Translations under genes and position numbers: made by a program
The notes under the pieces: generated by a model
Database searches by the model: none
What the model was told of the DNA's origin: nothing
What the model saw: the letters and a program-made list of their open reading frames with translations, nothing else
Assembly (NCBI GenBank): GCA_964544885.1
Contig: CAZJDX010000018.1
Span: 9,747 to 73,746 of the forward strand
Reading direction: 5' to 3'
Source: QQVM01 sp964544885
Lineage (GTDB): Bacteria > Bacteroidota > Bacteroidia > AKYH767-A > 2013-40CM-41-45
Length of the DNA: 64,000 nt
Part shown: piece by piece, positions 7,565 to 16,356 of the stretch
Layout: each line of letters starts with the position of its first letter
Numbering within the stretch: the stretch's first letter is position 1

Positions 7565-9799
7565 ATGTCAGAATCCATTCCAGGCCTGATAAACGCTGAA
7601 GCGGAAAAGGACCAGATCCTCAAAGCTTATCGCGCGCTGCTGAGGGCGCTTAAACCCTCTCTTGGCAAAGGCGATAAGAATATGATCAGGCTCGCCTTCG
7701 ACATGGCGCTCGAGGCTCATAAGGACATGAGGCGTAAAACCGGCGAGCCCTATATTCTTCATCCGCTTGCCGTCGCACTGATCTGTGCGGAAGAAATCGG
7801 GCTTGGCCCTCTGGCTATCGTGTGCGCGCTGCTGCATGATACGGTTGAAGACACCTATATAACACTGGAAGATATCCGGAGTTCTTTTGGGGAAAAAGCG
7901 GCATCAATCGTTGACGGACTCACAAAAATTTCCGGAGTATTCGATAAAGGAACCTCTCTTCAGGCGGAGAACTTCCGTAAAATGCTGCTCACCCTTTCTG
8001 ATGATATCCGGGTGATTCTCATCAAACTGGCGGATCGTTTGCACAATATGAGGACTCTCGACTCCATGCAGCGCGAGAAACAACTGAAGATCGCCTCTGA
8101 AACCGCCTATCTGTATGCACCGCTGGCGCACCGGCTTGGACTCTATTCCTTTAAAACGGAGCTGGAAGATCTCAGCATGCGTTATACAGAGCCTGAACAA
8201 TACCAGGAAATCTCCGAACGCCTCGCACAAACCAAAAGAGAACGTACACGCTTCATCAACGAGTTCACCATTCCTATAAAGGATGAACTGAACAAACAGG
8301 AATTCACCTATGAGATAAAGGGAAGATCCAAATCCATACACTCCATCTGGAGCAAGATGAAACGCCAGGGAGTCAGCTTCGATGAGATCTATGACCTTTT
8401 TGCCATCAGGATCATCATTGATGCTCCGGAAGAGGTGGAGAAAGCTATGTGCTGGAAGGCCTATTCCATTATTACGGATTTTTATCATCCGAATCCTGAC
8501 AGGCTTCGCGACTGGATCTCCACACCTAAGGCCACCGGTTACGAATCCCTGCATACAACCGTTATGGGACCCGGCGGCAGATGGGTTGAAGTACAGATAA
8601 GGTCAAGGAGAATGGATGAAATCGCGGAGAAAGGCTATGCCGCGCACTGGAAATACAAGGAATCAGCTGCCGAAACCGCGCTCGACGAATGGATCCAGAA
8701 AATACGCGAGCTGCTGGAAAACCCGGAAACCAACGCGCTTGACTTCATTGATGATTTCAAACTGAATCTCTTCGCGGAGGAAATTTTTGTGTTCACACCG
8801 ACAGGTGACATGAAATCACTTCCCTCACAGGCTACAGCCCTTGATTTCGCCTTTGAGATTCATACCGACCTTGGCAGTAAATGTATCGGAGCAAAGGTAA
8901 ATCACAAGCTGGTACCCCTTTCTCATAAACTGCGCAGCGGAGACCAGATCGAGATTCTCACCTCCAACAAACAGACACCCAAGGAAGACTGGCTGAATTA
9001 TGTAGTCACGGCAAAAGCGAGATCAAAGATCAAAGGCGCACTGAAAGAGGAAAAGAAGAAAGTGGCCGAAGACGGCAAAGAGATCCTGGAACGCAAGTTC
9101 AAGCATCTTAAAATACATTTTACGAATGAAAATATAAATGAACTCCTTGCCTATTACAAGATACCTAACAGCATGGAATTGTATTACCGTATCGCGAAAG
9201 GTGTTATTGACATTGCCGACCTTCGTGATTTCGCCAATGAGAAAGGCGCGCTGAAAATAAGAACACCCCAGCGTATAGAAGCCCATTCGCTTGAACAGAT
9301 CGTCAAAAATGTTCGGGGCTCAAGCGACATGCTGGTTATCGGCGAGAATATGGAGAGGATAGATTACAAACTTTCCCCATGCTGTAATCCCATCCCTGGC
9401 GATGACGTATTTGGTTTTATTACCATCAATGAAGGCATAAAGATTCACCGGGTAAATTGTCCCAACGCCATTCAGCTTATGTCAAACTATGCTTACCGGA
9501 TAGTAAAGGCGAAGTGGACCAATCAGCAGCAGATAGCTTTCCTTGCTGGCGTCCGCATGACCGGCATTGACGAAGTAGGTGTTGTCAATAAAATAAGCAA
9601 GGTGATATCAAGCGAGCTCAAGGTGAATATGCGGAGTATCAGTATCGAATCAAATGACGGGATCTTCGAAGGAACCATCATGCTCTTTGTACACGATACG
9701 CATCATCTGGATAAATTATTGAAAAAACTCAAAGAGATACACGGCATCCTGACGGTCACAAGGATCGACGGCGGTAAGAGCCCTGAACTGAAAGCGTAA
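7565..9799 (+). CDS. Bifunctional (p)ppGpp synthetase/hydrolase, RelA/SpoT family
   Basis: This cytosolic stringent-response enzyme has 744 residues, the normal length of a long RSH protein. Domains in order: an HD hydrolase (about residues 40-190, with the HDTVED motif intact), a synthetase domain (about 240-355, with GYESLHTTV and AEKGYAAHWKYK), a TGS domain (about 405-468), a Cys-containing region (SPCCNPIPGDDVFGF, about 605-620) and a C-terminal ACT domain (about 660-738). The intact HD motif argues for hydrolase activity as well as synthesis. fur starts 5 bp after its stop, so the two genes are probably cotranscribed. Confidence 0.95.
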   Translation: MSESIPGLINAEAEKDQILKAYRALLRALKPSLGKGDKNMIRLAFDMALEAHKDMRRKTGEPYILHPLAVALICAEEIGLGPLAIVCALLHDTVEDTYITLEDIRSSFGEKAASIVDGLTKISGVFDKGTSLQAENFRKMLLTLSDDIRVILIKLADRLHNMRTLDSMQREKQLKIASETAYLYAPLAHRLGLYSFKTELEDLSMRYTEPEQYQEISERLAQTKRERTRFINEFTIPIKDELNKQEFTYEIKGRSKSIHSIWSKMKRQGVSFDEIYDLFAIRIIIDAPEEVEKAMCWKAYSIITDFYHPNPDRLRDWISTPKATGYESLHTTVMGPGGRWVEVQIRSRRMDEIAEKGYAAHWKYKESAAETALDEWIQKIRELLENPETNALDFIDDFKLNLFAEEIFVFTPTGDMKSLPSQATALDFAFEIHTDLGSKCIGAKVNHKLVPLSHKLRSGDQIEILTSNKQTPKEDWLNYVVTAKARSKIKGALKEEKKKVAEDGKEILERKFKHLKIHFTNENINELLAYYKIPNSMELYYRIAKGVIDIADLRDFANEKGALKIRTPQRIEAHSLEQIVKNVRGSSDMLVIGENMERIDYKLSPCCNPIPGDDVFGFITINEGIKIHRVNCPNAIQLMSNYAYRIVKAKWTNQQQIAFLAGVRMTGIDEVGVVNKISKVISSELKVNMRSISIESNDGIFEGTIMLFVHDTHHLDKLLKKLKEIHGILTVTRIDGGKSPELKA

Positions 9800-9804
9800 A
9801 TCCC

Positions 9805-10278
9805 ATGGCAGAGAAAAGCATCAAGTCGGAAGTTAAAAAAGTCTTCACAGAATACCTCGAACGTCAGGGTCAGCGAAAGACCACGGAAAGATTTTCAATA
9901 CTCGAAGAGATCTACTCGATGAATGAACATTTTGATGTTGATTTTCTCTACGTTCACATGAAGAAGAAAGGCCACCGCGTCAGCCGGGCGACTCTTTACA
10001 ATACCCTTGAACTGTTGCTGGATGCCAACCTTGTGACCAGGCATCAGTTCGGAAAAAATCTTGCACGATTCGAAAAATCATACGCCTACAAGCAACACGA
10101 TCATCTCATCTGCGAAGATTGTGAGAGAGTACTTGAATTCTGCGATCCCCGGATACAGCAGATACAAAGTATGATGGGCGATATCCTCAAATTTGATGTT
10201 ACTCACCACAGCCTGCACCTTTTCGGGAAGTGCAGGGAATTAGCTGAAAAAGGCAGCTGCAGGTACCGGGATGCCTGA
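9805..10278 (+). CDS. Fur-family metalloregulator
   Basis: This is a 157-residue DNA-binding regulator. The N-terminal winged helix contains the typical VSRATLYNTLELLLDANLV recognition segment (about residues 55-73). The C-terminal dimerisation half holds the metal-binding HDHLICEDC motif (CxxC) and a later Cys pair in FGKCRELAEKGSC. It is most likely iron-responsive Fur, but Zur or PerR cannot be excluded from sequence alone. It follows rel by 5 bp. rel-fur-purA is an order known from Bacteroidota, and it links nutrient stress, metal sensing and purine synthesis. Confidence 0.9.
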   Translation: MAEKSIKSEVKKVFTEYLERQGQRKTTERFSILEEIYSMNEHFDVDFLYVHMKKKGHRVSRATLYNTLELLLDANLVTRHQFGKNLARFEKSYAYKQHDHLICEDCERVLEFCDPRIQQIQSMMGDILKFDVTHHSLHLFGKCRELAEKGSCRYRDA

Positions 10279-10341
10279 GCCTGTTGAAAAACTAAGTCCG
10301 GCAGTTCACACCTCTCATTTAAAACCTCTATCTTCGTACCT

Positions 10342-10689
10342 ATGGATTTTACTTACAACCTCACCAACAAAGGCAATTACGCCATTGTCGAAATGAGCGG
10401 AAACCTGATCGACAAAAACCAGGCTACTCCCCTGCTCGACGAAATTCAGAACTATATCAACTCCGGTATCACAAGCTTTGTGATATCCATGGAGAACTTT
10501 CGCTATCTCAACAGTAATGGTCTTAATGTTCTGGTGAACATTCTCACCAAAAGCCGGAAGAATGGTGGCGACACTACCATTTGCAGCGTAAGTGATAAGA
10601 TCAAGGAACTGCTCATCATCACAAAACTAAATACTGTCTTTACCATCACGGAAGATCTTCCTTCGGCTGTACGGCAGTTCCAGAACTGA
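10342..10689 (+). CDS. STAS-domain protein (anti-sigma factor antagonist-like)
   Basis: This 115-residue protein consists of one STAS domain. The phospho-acceptor region reads FRYLNSNGLNVLV, where SpoIIAA-type antagonists have DSSGL; a Ser is kept but the flanking Asp and second Ser are both Asn. No anti-sigma kinase or sigma factor is adjacent, so the partner is unknown. The start ATG at 10342 lies only 5 nt after a TATCTTCG sequence (10329-10336), a variant -7 element, which would imply a very short leader or none. It sits between fur and purA. Confidence 0.85.
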   Translation: MDFTYNLTNKGNYAIVEMSGNLIDKNQATPLLDEIQNYINSGITSFVISMENFRYLNSNGLNVLVNILTKSRKNGGDTTICSVSDKIKELLIITKLNTVFTITEDLPSAVRQFQN

Positions 10690-10827
10690 TACGGTATAGG
10701 CCGGCACTTGCGCGGATCCGGCCAGGAGCAGGTCTATTCCATCCATTCTCCGGATAGAACAAAGAAATAAACCCCTGCTTCACTTTCTTTTCAATTATTC
10801 ATTCACTTATTTCAGATTCAAATCACC

Positions 10828-12117
10828 ATGTCCGTTGACGTATTACTAGGCCTGCAATGGGGCGATGAGGGTAAAGGAAAAATAGTTGATGTTCTCACGC
10901 CTGAATACCAGGTAGTAGCCCGATTCCAGGGAGGACCCAATGCCGGTCACACGCTTGAATTTGAAGGCATCAAGCATGTACTGCATACTATTCCCTCAGG
11001 CATATTCAGAAAAAACAGCATCAACATAGTCGGCAACGGAGTTGTCATTGATCCGGTCACCCTCAGAAAAGAGATCAGCGCGCTTGAAGCGCTTCATGTT
11101 GAGGTCAACAAGCTTCTTTTTATTTCACGGAAAGCCCATCTGATCATCCCCACCCACCGGATGCTGGATGCAGCTTCGGAAGCCATGAAAGGGAAAGAAA
11201 AGATCGGATCCACTCTCCGCGGGATTGGTCCCACTTACATGGACAAAACAGGACGTAACGGTTTACGCGCGGGAGATATCGAATCCGGAGATTTTATTGC
11301 ACGGTACTCACGCCTGCGCGACAAGCATATTGAAATGCTTCGTCATATGCAATTCGAATTCCGTCTTGAAGAAGATGAGAAAACTTTCCTTGCGGCGGTT
11401 GAAGAGATGAGAAAACTCAATCTTGTTGACAGCGAACACTACATCAACAAACTGATTTCAGAAAAGAAAAATATTTTGGCGGAAGGTGCACAGGGCTCGC
11501 TTCTCGACATTGACTTCGGATCATATCCGTTTGTCACTTCGTCCAATACGATCACCGCCGGAGCCTGTACAGGACTTGGTGTCGCGCCTTCGCACATTGG
11601 GAAAGTATTCGGCATATTCAAGGCTTATTGCACCAGGGTCGGAAGTGGTCCGTTTCCAACTGAACTGAACGACAGTACCGGTGAAGAATTGAGAAGAGCG
11701 GGCAATGAATTTGGTGCGACAACCGGCAGACCACGCCGTTGCGGATGGCTCGACCTGCCGGCCTTGAAATACACCATCATGATCAATGGAGTGAGTGACC
11801 TGATAATGACCAAACCCGACGTGCTGAGCGGATTTGAGAGTATTAAAGTATGTACCCAATACAAGATTGACGGGAAGATCATTGATTACCTTCCGTTTGA
11901 TACGGTCAATAAGGATATTGAACCTGTATATACCACGCTGAAAGGATGGAAAACCGATCTGAGCAAAGTCAGTAATGAAAATGACTTTCCTGCGGAATTC
12001 GGCGATTATATCTCCTTTCTTGAAACAGAGTTGAATGTACCGGTGAGTATTGTGTCGGTAGGTCCCGACCGTAAACAAACAATCATGCGCAGCAGCCGGA
12101 TTGAAAAGGTTTACTGA
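10828..12117 (+). CDS. purA: Adenylosuccinate synthetase
   Basis: This GTP-dependent enzyme converts IMP plus aspartate to adenylosuccinate, the first step from IMP to AMP. The 429 residues match the usual length. Motifs are the N-terminal VLLGLQWGDEGKGK, GGPNAGHT, and the C-terminal TTGRPRRCGWLDL. It is the last gene of the plus-strand rel-fur-STAS-purA group, 138 bp after the STAS gene. It converges with the nuclease-like gene on the minus strand, only 9 bp separating the two stops. Confidence 0.97.
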   Translation: MSVDVLLGLQWGDEGKGKIVDVLTPEYQVVARFQGGPNAGHTLEFEGIKHVLHTIPSGIFRKNSINIVGNGVVIDPVTLRKEISALEALHVEVNKLLFISRKAHLIIPTHRMLDAASEAMKGKEKIGSTLRGIGPTYMDKTGRNGLRAGDIESGDFIARYSRLRDKHIEMLRHMQFEFRLEEDEKTFLAAVEEMRKLNLVDSEHYINKLISEKKNILAEGAQGSLLDIDFGSYPFVTSSNTITAGACTGLGVAPSHIGKVFGIFKAYCTRVGSGPFPTELNDSTGEELRRAGNEFGATTGRPRRCGWLDLPALKYTIMINGVSDLIMTKPDVLSGFESIKVCTQYKIDGKIIDYLPFDTVNKDIEPVYTTLKGWKTDLSKVSNENDFPAEFGDYISFLETELNVPVSIVSVGPDRKQTIMRSSRIEKVY

Positions 12118-12126
12118 GCCGCTTGT

Positions 12127-13110
12127 TCAATGCTCTTCACAATCCCTTACTTTCACCAGGAGCGAATCCTTCACCATTTCAAATTCCGGAATTGAATCCG
12201 ACTCCGGTCCGCTTAATCCTGACAAGTCCGGACTTCCTGCATTTACCCATGCCGTGTACCACAGTGAACCGGTCGCCATGACAGCTTCACGCATTCTTCT
12301 TTCCACCTGCCCGTCCAGCATTGCATGAAAAGCTTCCGAGTAATCTTTGCTATAGACCTTTTGCGTGACCGCTCCACGTGATTCATAACTATATTTCTGG
12401 TCCGGAGAAAATTTTTCGTTCAATATCCTCTCGAAGCCTAAGACTGAATCAAGCGCGGCACTGCTGGCGCGGATCAGACCCCAGCAAAAGTCCTGCACAC
12501 GGTAAATGTATGAAGCCCTTCCACAGAGATAATCATAGTTTTCACCAAACAACTCGGGAAGCCTGGATTCCCAGAAACCGTGAATTCCATGCTGGTTGGT
12601 CAACTGTCCGTTATAATTTTTTGTGCAATGCAGCGGAACGCATGCATCACCGGTATAGTGTCCGATGAAGGCTGAGTAATAAAGTATTTTCCTTTCATCC
12701 ATTTCCTGAAATGCCTTTTCTAACCGGTAATAAACTTTAGGGATATACCAGGGAACAATACCATATGCCATCAAGGTATCTTCGCTGAGCTTCGCGACGG
12801 CTTCATTCCAGTAAATCGGAAGAGAGTCCAGCGCATTCGCACCATAGTGGTCAATGTCTATATAGTGCCGGGGCGCTTCGGCTTTATCCGAATGACGTCG
12901 TTTATCCGGATCCACCGCGTGTTCTGTGATCCGGGATATATGCTTCTTGTAAAAGCCGAATAGTTCGGGAGGAAGCGTAAAGCAAGCCATGTAATTGATC
13001 TTTCTGTGGGCCCAGAAACCCCATGAAAAAGACGAGGAGGGAACAAGAAAAAAACAAAGCAGGCTGAGAAAACAGATTACAACTCTCCTGCGATTACCGG
13101 AACTGAACAT
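12127..13110 (-). CDS. Secreted S1/P1-nuclease / zinc-dependent phospholipase C-like protein
   Basis: This is a 327-residue exported protein. A signal peptide (CFLSLLCFFLVPSSSFS) would be cleaved before WGFWAHRKINYMA, so that the mature N-terminal Trp and following His can coordinate zinc as in the S1/P1 nuclease and phospholipase C fold. Further likely zinc ligands are in EAPRHYIDIDHYG and in GHYTGDACVPLHCTKNYNG with the downstream NQHGIHGFWE. It should hydrolyse phosphoesters (nucleic acid or phospholipid) in the periplasm or outside the cell; the substrate cannot be fixed from sequence. It lies 66 bp downstream of comB on the same strand and may be transcribed with it. Confidence 0.75.
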   Translation of the reverse strand: MFSSGNRRRVVICFLSLLCFFLVPSSSFSWGFWAHRKINYMACFTLPPELFGFYKKHISRITEHAVDPDKRRHSDKAEAPRHYIDIDHYGANALDSLPIYWNEAVAKLSEDTLMAYGIVPWYIPKVYYRLEKAFQEMDERKILYYSAFIGHYTGDACVPLHCTKNYNGQLTNQHGIHGFWESRLPELFGENYDYLCGRASYIYRVQDFCWGLIRASSAALDSVLGFERILNEKFSPDQKYSYESRGAVTQKVYSKDYSEAFHAMLDGQVERRMREAVMATGSLWYTAWVNAGSPDLSGLSGPESDSIPEFEMVKDSLLVKVRDCEEH

Positions 13111-13176
13111 GCCGCAATTTGCCGCGAGGAAATAAAACAGGCAAGCGCATAAATGCGGGAAAATAAAATGAACAAA

Positions 13177-13932
13177 TCAGGAATCGGACTCAGCGAAGCG
13201 ATTCACAGGTAATTTGACAAGCGCTCCGTTATCAAGCACCGGAATGATATCCGTCAGATCGGGTGTAAGGCAATACTTGATATCCTTTTTGAGATTGAGC
13301 CTGGCAAGTCTGTTCTTGTGAGACGAATGTTGCAGGAACTTAACAGGATCCTGTTTGGCCAGCTGATAGAGATACTTCAGTGCGAGACATCCGTCGCCAC
13401 ATTTAAAAAGTTCGGTTCTTCCGGTAAGCGCCTCGGTTACCGCGCCGGCAAAAAGCGCATCTTCCAGGTTGAACTTGTTTTTCCAGCCGCTGCACAAGAG
13501 CAATACCGGCCGCTTTTCAGCAATAAGGTAATTACACAATGCCGTAATATTGATGAAGGAACCTATCACAACCCTGTATGCATCCTTAGCCACATCGATC
13601 GCCTGGGTTCCATTGGTGGTGGTTATCACAATGGTCTGATCTCTGACTTGTTCATCCATATAGCTGAAGGGTGAATTTCCAAAGTCAAAGCCCTCTACCA
13701 TCAGGCCATTTCGTTCGGCTCCGACCTTGAAGCCTTTGCTCTTATACTCTTTGGCCTCTTCAACGCTGGCAACGGGGATAACTTTTTCCGCACCATGTTC
13801 AAAAGCGGTGCAGATCGCGGAAGTAGCGCGGAGAATGTCAATGATCACCACAATACTTTCAGTATCCCTGTAAACAGGATAAAGGTATGGCGAAAAGCAG
13901 GCATCGATTTTTACTTGCTGATGATCTTCCAT
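13177..13932 (-). CDS. 2-phosphosulfolactate phosphatase-like protein (ComB family)
   Basis: This 251-residue protein matches ComB, a Mg-dependent phosphatase acting on 2-phosphosulfolactate, with the family segments VVIIDILRATSAICTAFEHGA near the N-terminus and TTNGTQAI mid-chain. In archaea ComB serves coenzyme M synthesis. Bacteroidota do not make coenzyme M, so the bacterial substrate is uncertain; sulfolactate-related metabolism is a guess. The ATG at 13932 lies 32 bp after the gcvT stop on the same strand, so the two genes are probably cotranscribed. Confidence 0.8.
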   Translation of the reverse strand: MEDHQQVKIDACFSPYLYPVYRDTESIVVIIDILRATSAICTAFEHGAEKVIPVASVEEAKEYKSKGFKVGAERNGLMVEGFDFGNSPFSYMDEQVRDQTIVITTTNGTQAIDVAKDAYRVVIGSFINITALCNYLIAEKRPVLLLCSGWKNKFNLEDALFAGAVTEALTGRTELFKCGDGCLALKYLYQLAKQDPVKFLQHSSHKNRLARLNLKKDIKYCLTPDLTDIIPVLDNGALVKLPVNRFAESDS

Positions 13933-13964
13933 TTTATTTCCTTCTGTTTCATTGCCCCTGTAAT

Positions 13965-15068
13965 TTATTTTTTAAGAAAGGGTGTTTTGACAACAAGGGC
14001 TTTCACCGGTTTATCACGGATCATCACCACGATCCCGGTTCCCTCTTTGGCAAATTCCGTTTTCACATAACCCATGGCGATGGCCTTATTTAGCGTAGGA
14101 CTCTGGGTTCCGCTGGTAATTTTACCTATACTATGACCCTTAGTATCCCTGATTTCATAATCATGCCGTGGTATTCCTCTCTCGGCCATTTCAATCCCGA
14201 CAAGCTTCCTCTCAAGTCCCTTTTCCTTCTGCTCTTTAAGTATGGAAGAGCCGGTGAATTCTTTGGTTAGTTTTGTGATCCAGCCCAGGCCGGCTTCCAG
14301 CGGAGAAGTGGAATCATCAATATCGTTACCATAGAGGCAGAATCCCATTTCAAGCCTTAGTGTATCCCTGGAGCCAAGTCCGGCCGGTTGAATATCAAAT
14401 GCTCTTCCGGCTTCGAATACCTTCTGCCAGATATGTCCGGCATGTGAATTCTCAAAATAAATCTCAAAACCGCCGGCGCCGGTATAGCCTGTTGCTGAAA
14501 CCAGCACATTTTCAATGCCCGCGAACACGCCTTTGGAAAAGGTATAATACTCCATTCCCTTCAGATCCATCTCTGTAAGAGATTGTAACGCTTCAGCCGC
14601 CTTCGGACCCTGAACGGCAAGCAGTGATGTTTTGCCGGAGATATCGTGCATCTCCACTCCTTTGCTGTTACGTTCACTGAACCAATTCCAGTCCTTTTCA
14701 ATATTACCGGCATTAACTACCAGCATATATGTTTTTTCATCAATCCTGTATACCAGCAGGTCATCAACAATTCCTCCGGATTCATTGGGAATACAGGAGT
14801 ATTGCACCTTACCGTCAGTCAGTTTAGAGGCATCGTTGCTGGTCAGTCGCTGAATAAGTTCCAGTGCATGCTCTCCCTTGAAAATGAACTCGCCCATGTG
14901 TGAAACATCAAATACCCCGACTCCCCTGCGAACGCATTCATGCTCAGCATTGATCCCGGTATAGGAAACCGGCATCAGATAACCGGCAAAGGGTACCATC
15001 TTGGCGCCAAGACGGATATGAACATCCGTAAGCGCGGTGTGTTTTAGAAGTGTTTCTGCTACATCCAT
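13965..15068 (-). CDS. gcvT: Aminomethyltransferase, glycine cleavage T protein
   Basis: This 367-residue cytosolic enzyme moves the methylene group from the aminomethyl-lipoyl H protein to tetrahydrofolate. Family marks are LGAKMVPFAGYLMPV and VFDVSHMGEF near the N-terminus, the YTGAGGFEIYF segment, and the C-terminal KGHSIGKITSGTQSPTLNKAIAMGYV. The ATG at 15068 gives a normal length. A TTAATTTG sequence upstream (15122-15129, minus strand) may be a variant -7 element. It leads the gcvT-comB pair and complements glyA functionally. Confidence 0.95.
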   Translation of the reverse strand: MDVAETLLKHTALTDVHIRLGAKMVPFAGYLMPVSYTGINAEHECVRRGVGVFDVSHMGEFIFKGEHALELIQRLTSNDASKLTDGKVQYSCIPNESGGIVDDLLVYRIDEKTYMLVVNAGNIEKDWNWFSERNSKGVEMHDISGKTSLLAVQGPKAAEALQSLTEMDLKGMEYYTFSKGVFAGIENVLVSATGYTGAGGFEIYFENSHAGHIWQKVFEAGRAFDIQPAGLGSRDTLRLEMGFCLYGNDIDDSTSPLEAGLGWITKLTKEFTGSSILKEQKEKGLERKLVGIEMAERGIPRHDYEIRDTKGHSIGKITSGTQSPTLNKAIAMGYVKTEFAKEGTGIVVMIRDKPVKALVVKTPFLKK

Positions 15069-15162
15069 AAACTTAATTTCTGCCGGAAAATTTGTCCGGA
15101 CATTTAATTCAACTTCATCGCCAAATTAAACATAATTTTCTGCGATTTAGCCCTCTTTAAAA

Positions 15163-16239
15163 TTAATTTTCCTTAATTAGCTTTAAAAAATTAGCCGTAT
15201 TCGACCTGACGGAATATTTCTCAACTATTTTCTGTCTTGTATTGGACGAAAGCATTGTAAGATAATCCTTGTCAAAGAGCAGCTTTGACAAATACCGTTT
15301 CCAGTCTTCAACCGTGGTGCATACGCATCCGTTAATATCATGATCGACAATGGCTGCATTCACACCCACATCCGAAACGACAGCCGGTATCCCCAGTGCC
15401 ATGTACTGGAGTGCCTTGAAACCGCATTTGCCCTGCGACCAGATATCATCCGGAAGCGGCATGAGTCCGACATTGAATCTCAACAGGTCTTCTATTTCCG
15501 TTTCCTTATTCCATGGAATAAAGCGAAGTGATTTTAAGCTGAACTTTGGCGGAATGTCGCAGATCACATGAAACTCAAAACTGGCTTGTTGTTCCAGTTC
15601 AGAAAGAACAGGAACCAGCATGTCCAGATACTGAACAGTGGAATGCGATCCGGTCCATCCGAACACAAACTGCTTTTCTTCATGCTTCTTTAAGGTATTA
15701 TGAAGACTGTCGGTGTCTATAGTGGTAGGGTTATAATATACCCGTTCATTATAACGCCTGGCATATGCGACCAGGTATGGGTTTCCGGCAGAGACCTTTG
15801 CCGACCACCTGCAAATTCTGGCCGGATTGCTGAACCACTTGAATAACATGGTAAGTCTGCTGTTACTCTCCGATGCATTGGGTATCCATATCGCGTCATC
15901 AAAATCATAAATGATTCTCTTTCCGAGTATCCTGCTGATGACCCATTCAAAAACGGGAGGACCAAAGGGCGCAGCCTCACGGTGAATAAAAACCAGGTCA
16001 TAGCGCTTCATGGAAAGCAGGTCGGAAAGACGCCGCATGCATCCCCTGAAAAATGCGCTCAATTTCCCATACCAGTGTCCTCGTTTATATAAGATGGTCC
16101 AGGCTTTAGCGTCTAAAAAAGGCGAAACTTTAAAGCGGTGACCGGCGCTCTCTAACACTTTAAAATATTGTTCGAACCTGAATCGCTGACTCGGAGCCGC
16201 ATCCTGAGGATAGGGTACGATAAATAAAATATTCATATT
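15163..16239 (-). CDS. Glycosyltransferase family 4-like protein
   Basis: This 358-residue GT-B-fold glycosyltransferase starts MNILFIVPYPQDAAPSQRFR, a usual opening for family 4 enzymes, and carries the C-terminal donor-binding region (KCGFKALQYMALGIPAVVSDVG). The ATG at 16239 is preferred over a TTG two codons earlier. The acceptor is unknown; lipopolysaccharide or capsule assembly is likely. It is transcribed divergently from the CapD/PglF-like dehydratase gene, and both sides carry a perfect TATCTTTG promoter core. Confidence 0.88.
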   Translation of the reverse strand, partial: NMNILFIVPYPQDAAPSQRFRFEQYFKVLESAGHRFKVSPFLDAKAWTILYKRGHWYGKLSAFFRGCMRRLSDLLSMKRYDLVFIHREAAPFGPPVFEWVISRILGKRIIYDFDDAIWIPNASESNSRLTMLFKWFSNPARICRWSAKVSAGNPYLVAYARRYNERVYYNPTTIDTDSLHNTLKKHEEKQFVFGWTGSHSTVQYLDMLVPVLSELEQQASFEFHVICDIPPKFSLKSLRFIPWNKETEIEDLLRFNVGLMPLPDDIWSQGKCGFKALQYMALGIPAVVSDVGVNAAIVDHDINGCVCTTVEDWKRYLSKLLFDKDYLTMLSSNTRQKIVEKYSVRSNTANFLKLIKEN

Positions 16240-16274
16240 CAACAAATTGCGAATCAGATTTTCAATTCATCGCA

Positions 16275-16308
16275 CAAAGATAAAAGAATGAAGGCAAGGC
16301 CCCTCAAA
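16275..16308 (-). promoter_or_regulatory. Promoter of the glycosyltransferase gene
   Basis: On the minus strand TTTG (16305-16308) is followed after 22 nt by TATCTTTG (16275-16282). The leader to the ATG at 16239 would be about 30 nt. Confidence 0.6.
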
Positions 16309-16329
16309 GTCCTCCTCATCAAATTGTCC

Positions 16330-16337
16330 TATCTTTG
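16330..16337 (+). promoter_or_regulatory. -7 element of the dehydratase gene (TATCTTTG)
   Basis: This is an exact TAnnTTTG match 19 nt before the ATG at 16357. No TTTG at the expected upstream spacing was found. It lies back-to-back with the minus-strand promoter at 16275-16308. Confidence 0.55.
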
Positions 16338-16356
16338 GATTTCATTTTGAAAGGGA

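Noticed and set aside
7904..8554. 216-codon minus-strand frame inside rel
   Set aside because: It is antisense to the conserved synthetase and hydrolase domains, with no recognisable motif or promoter.
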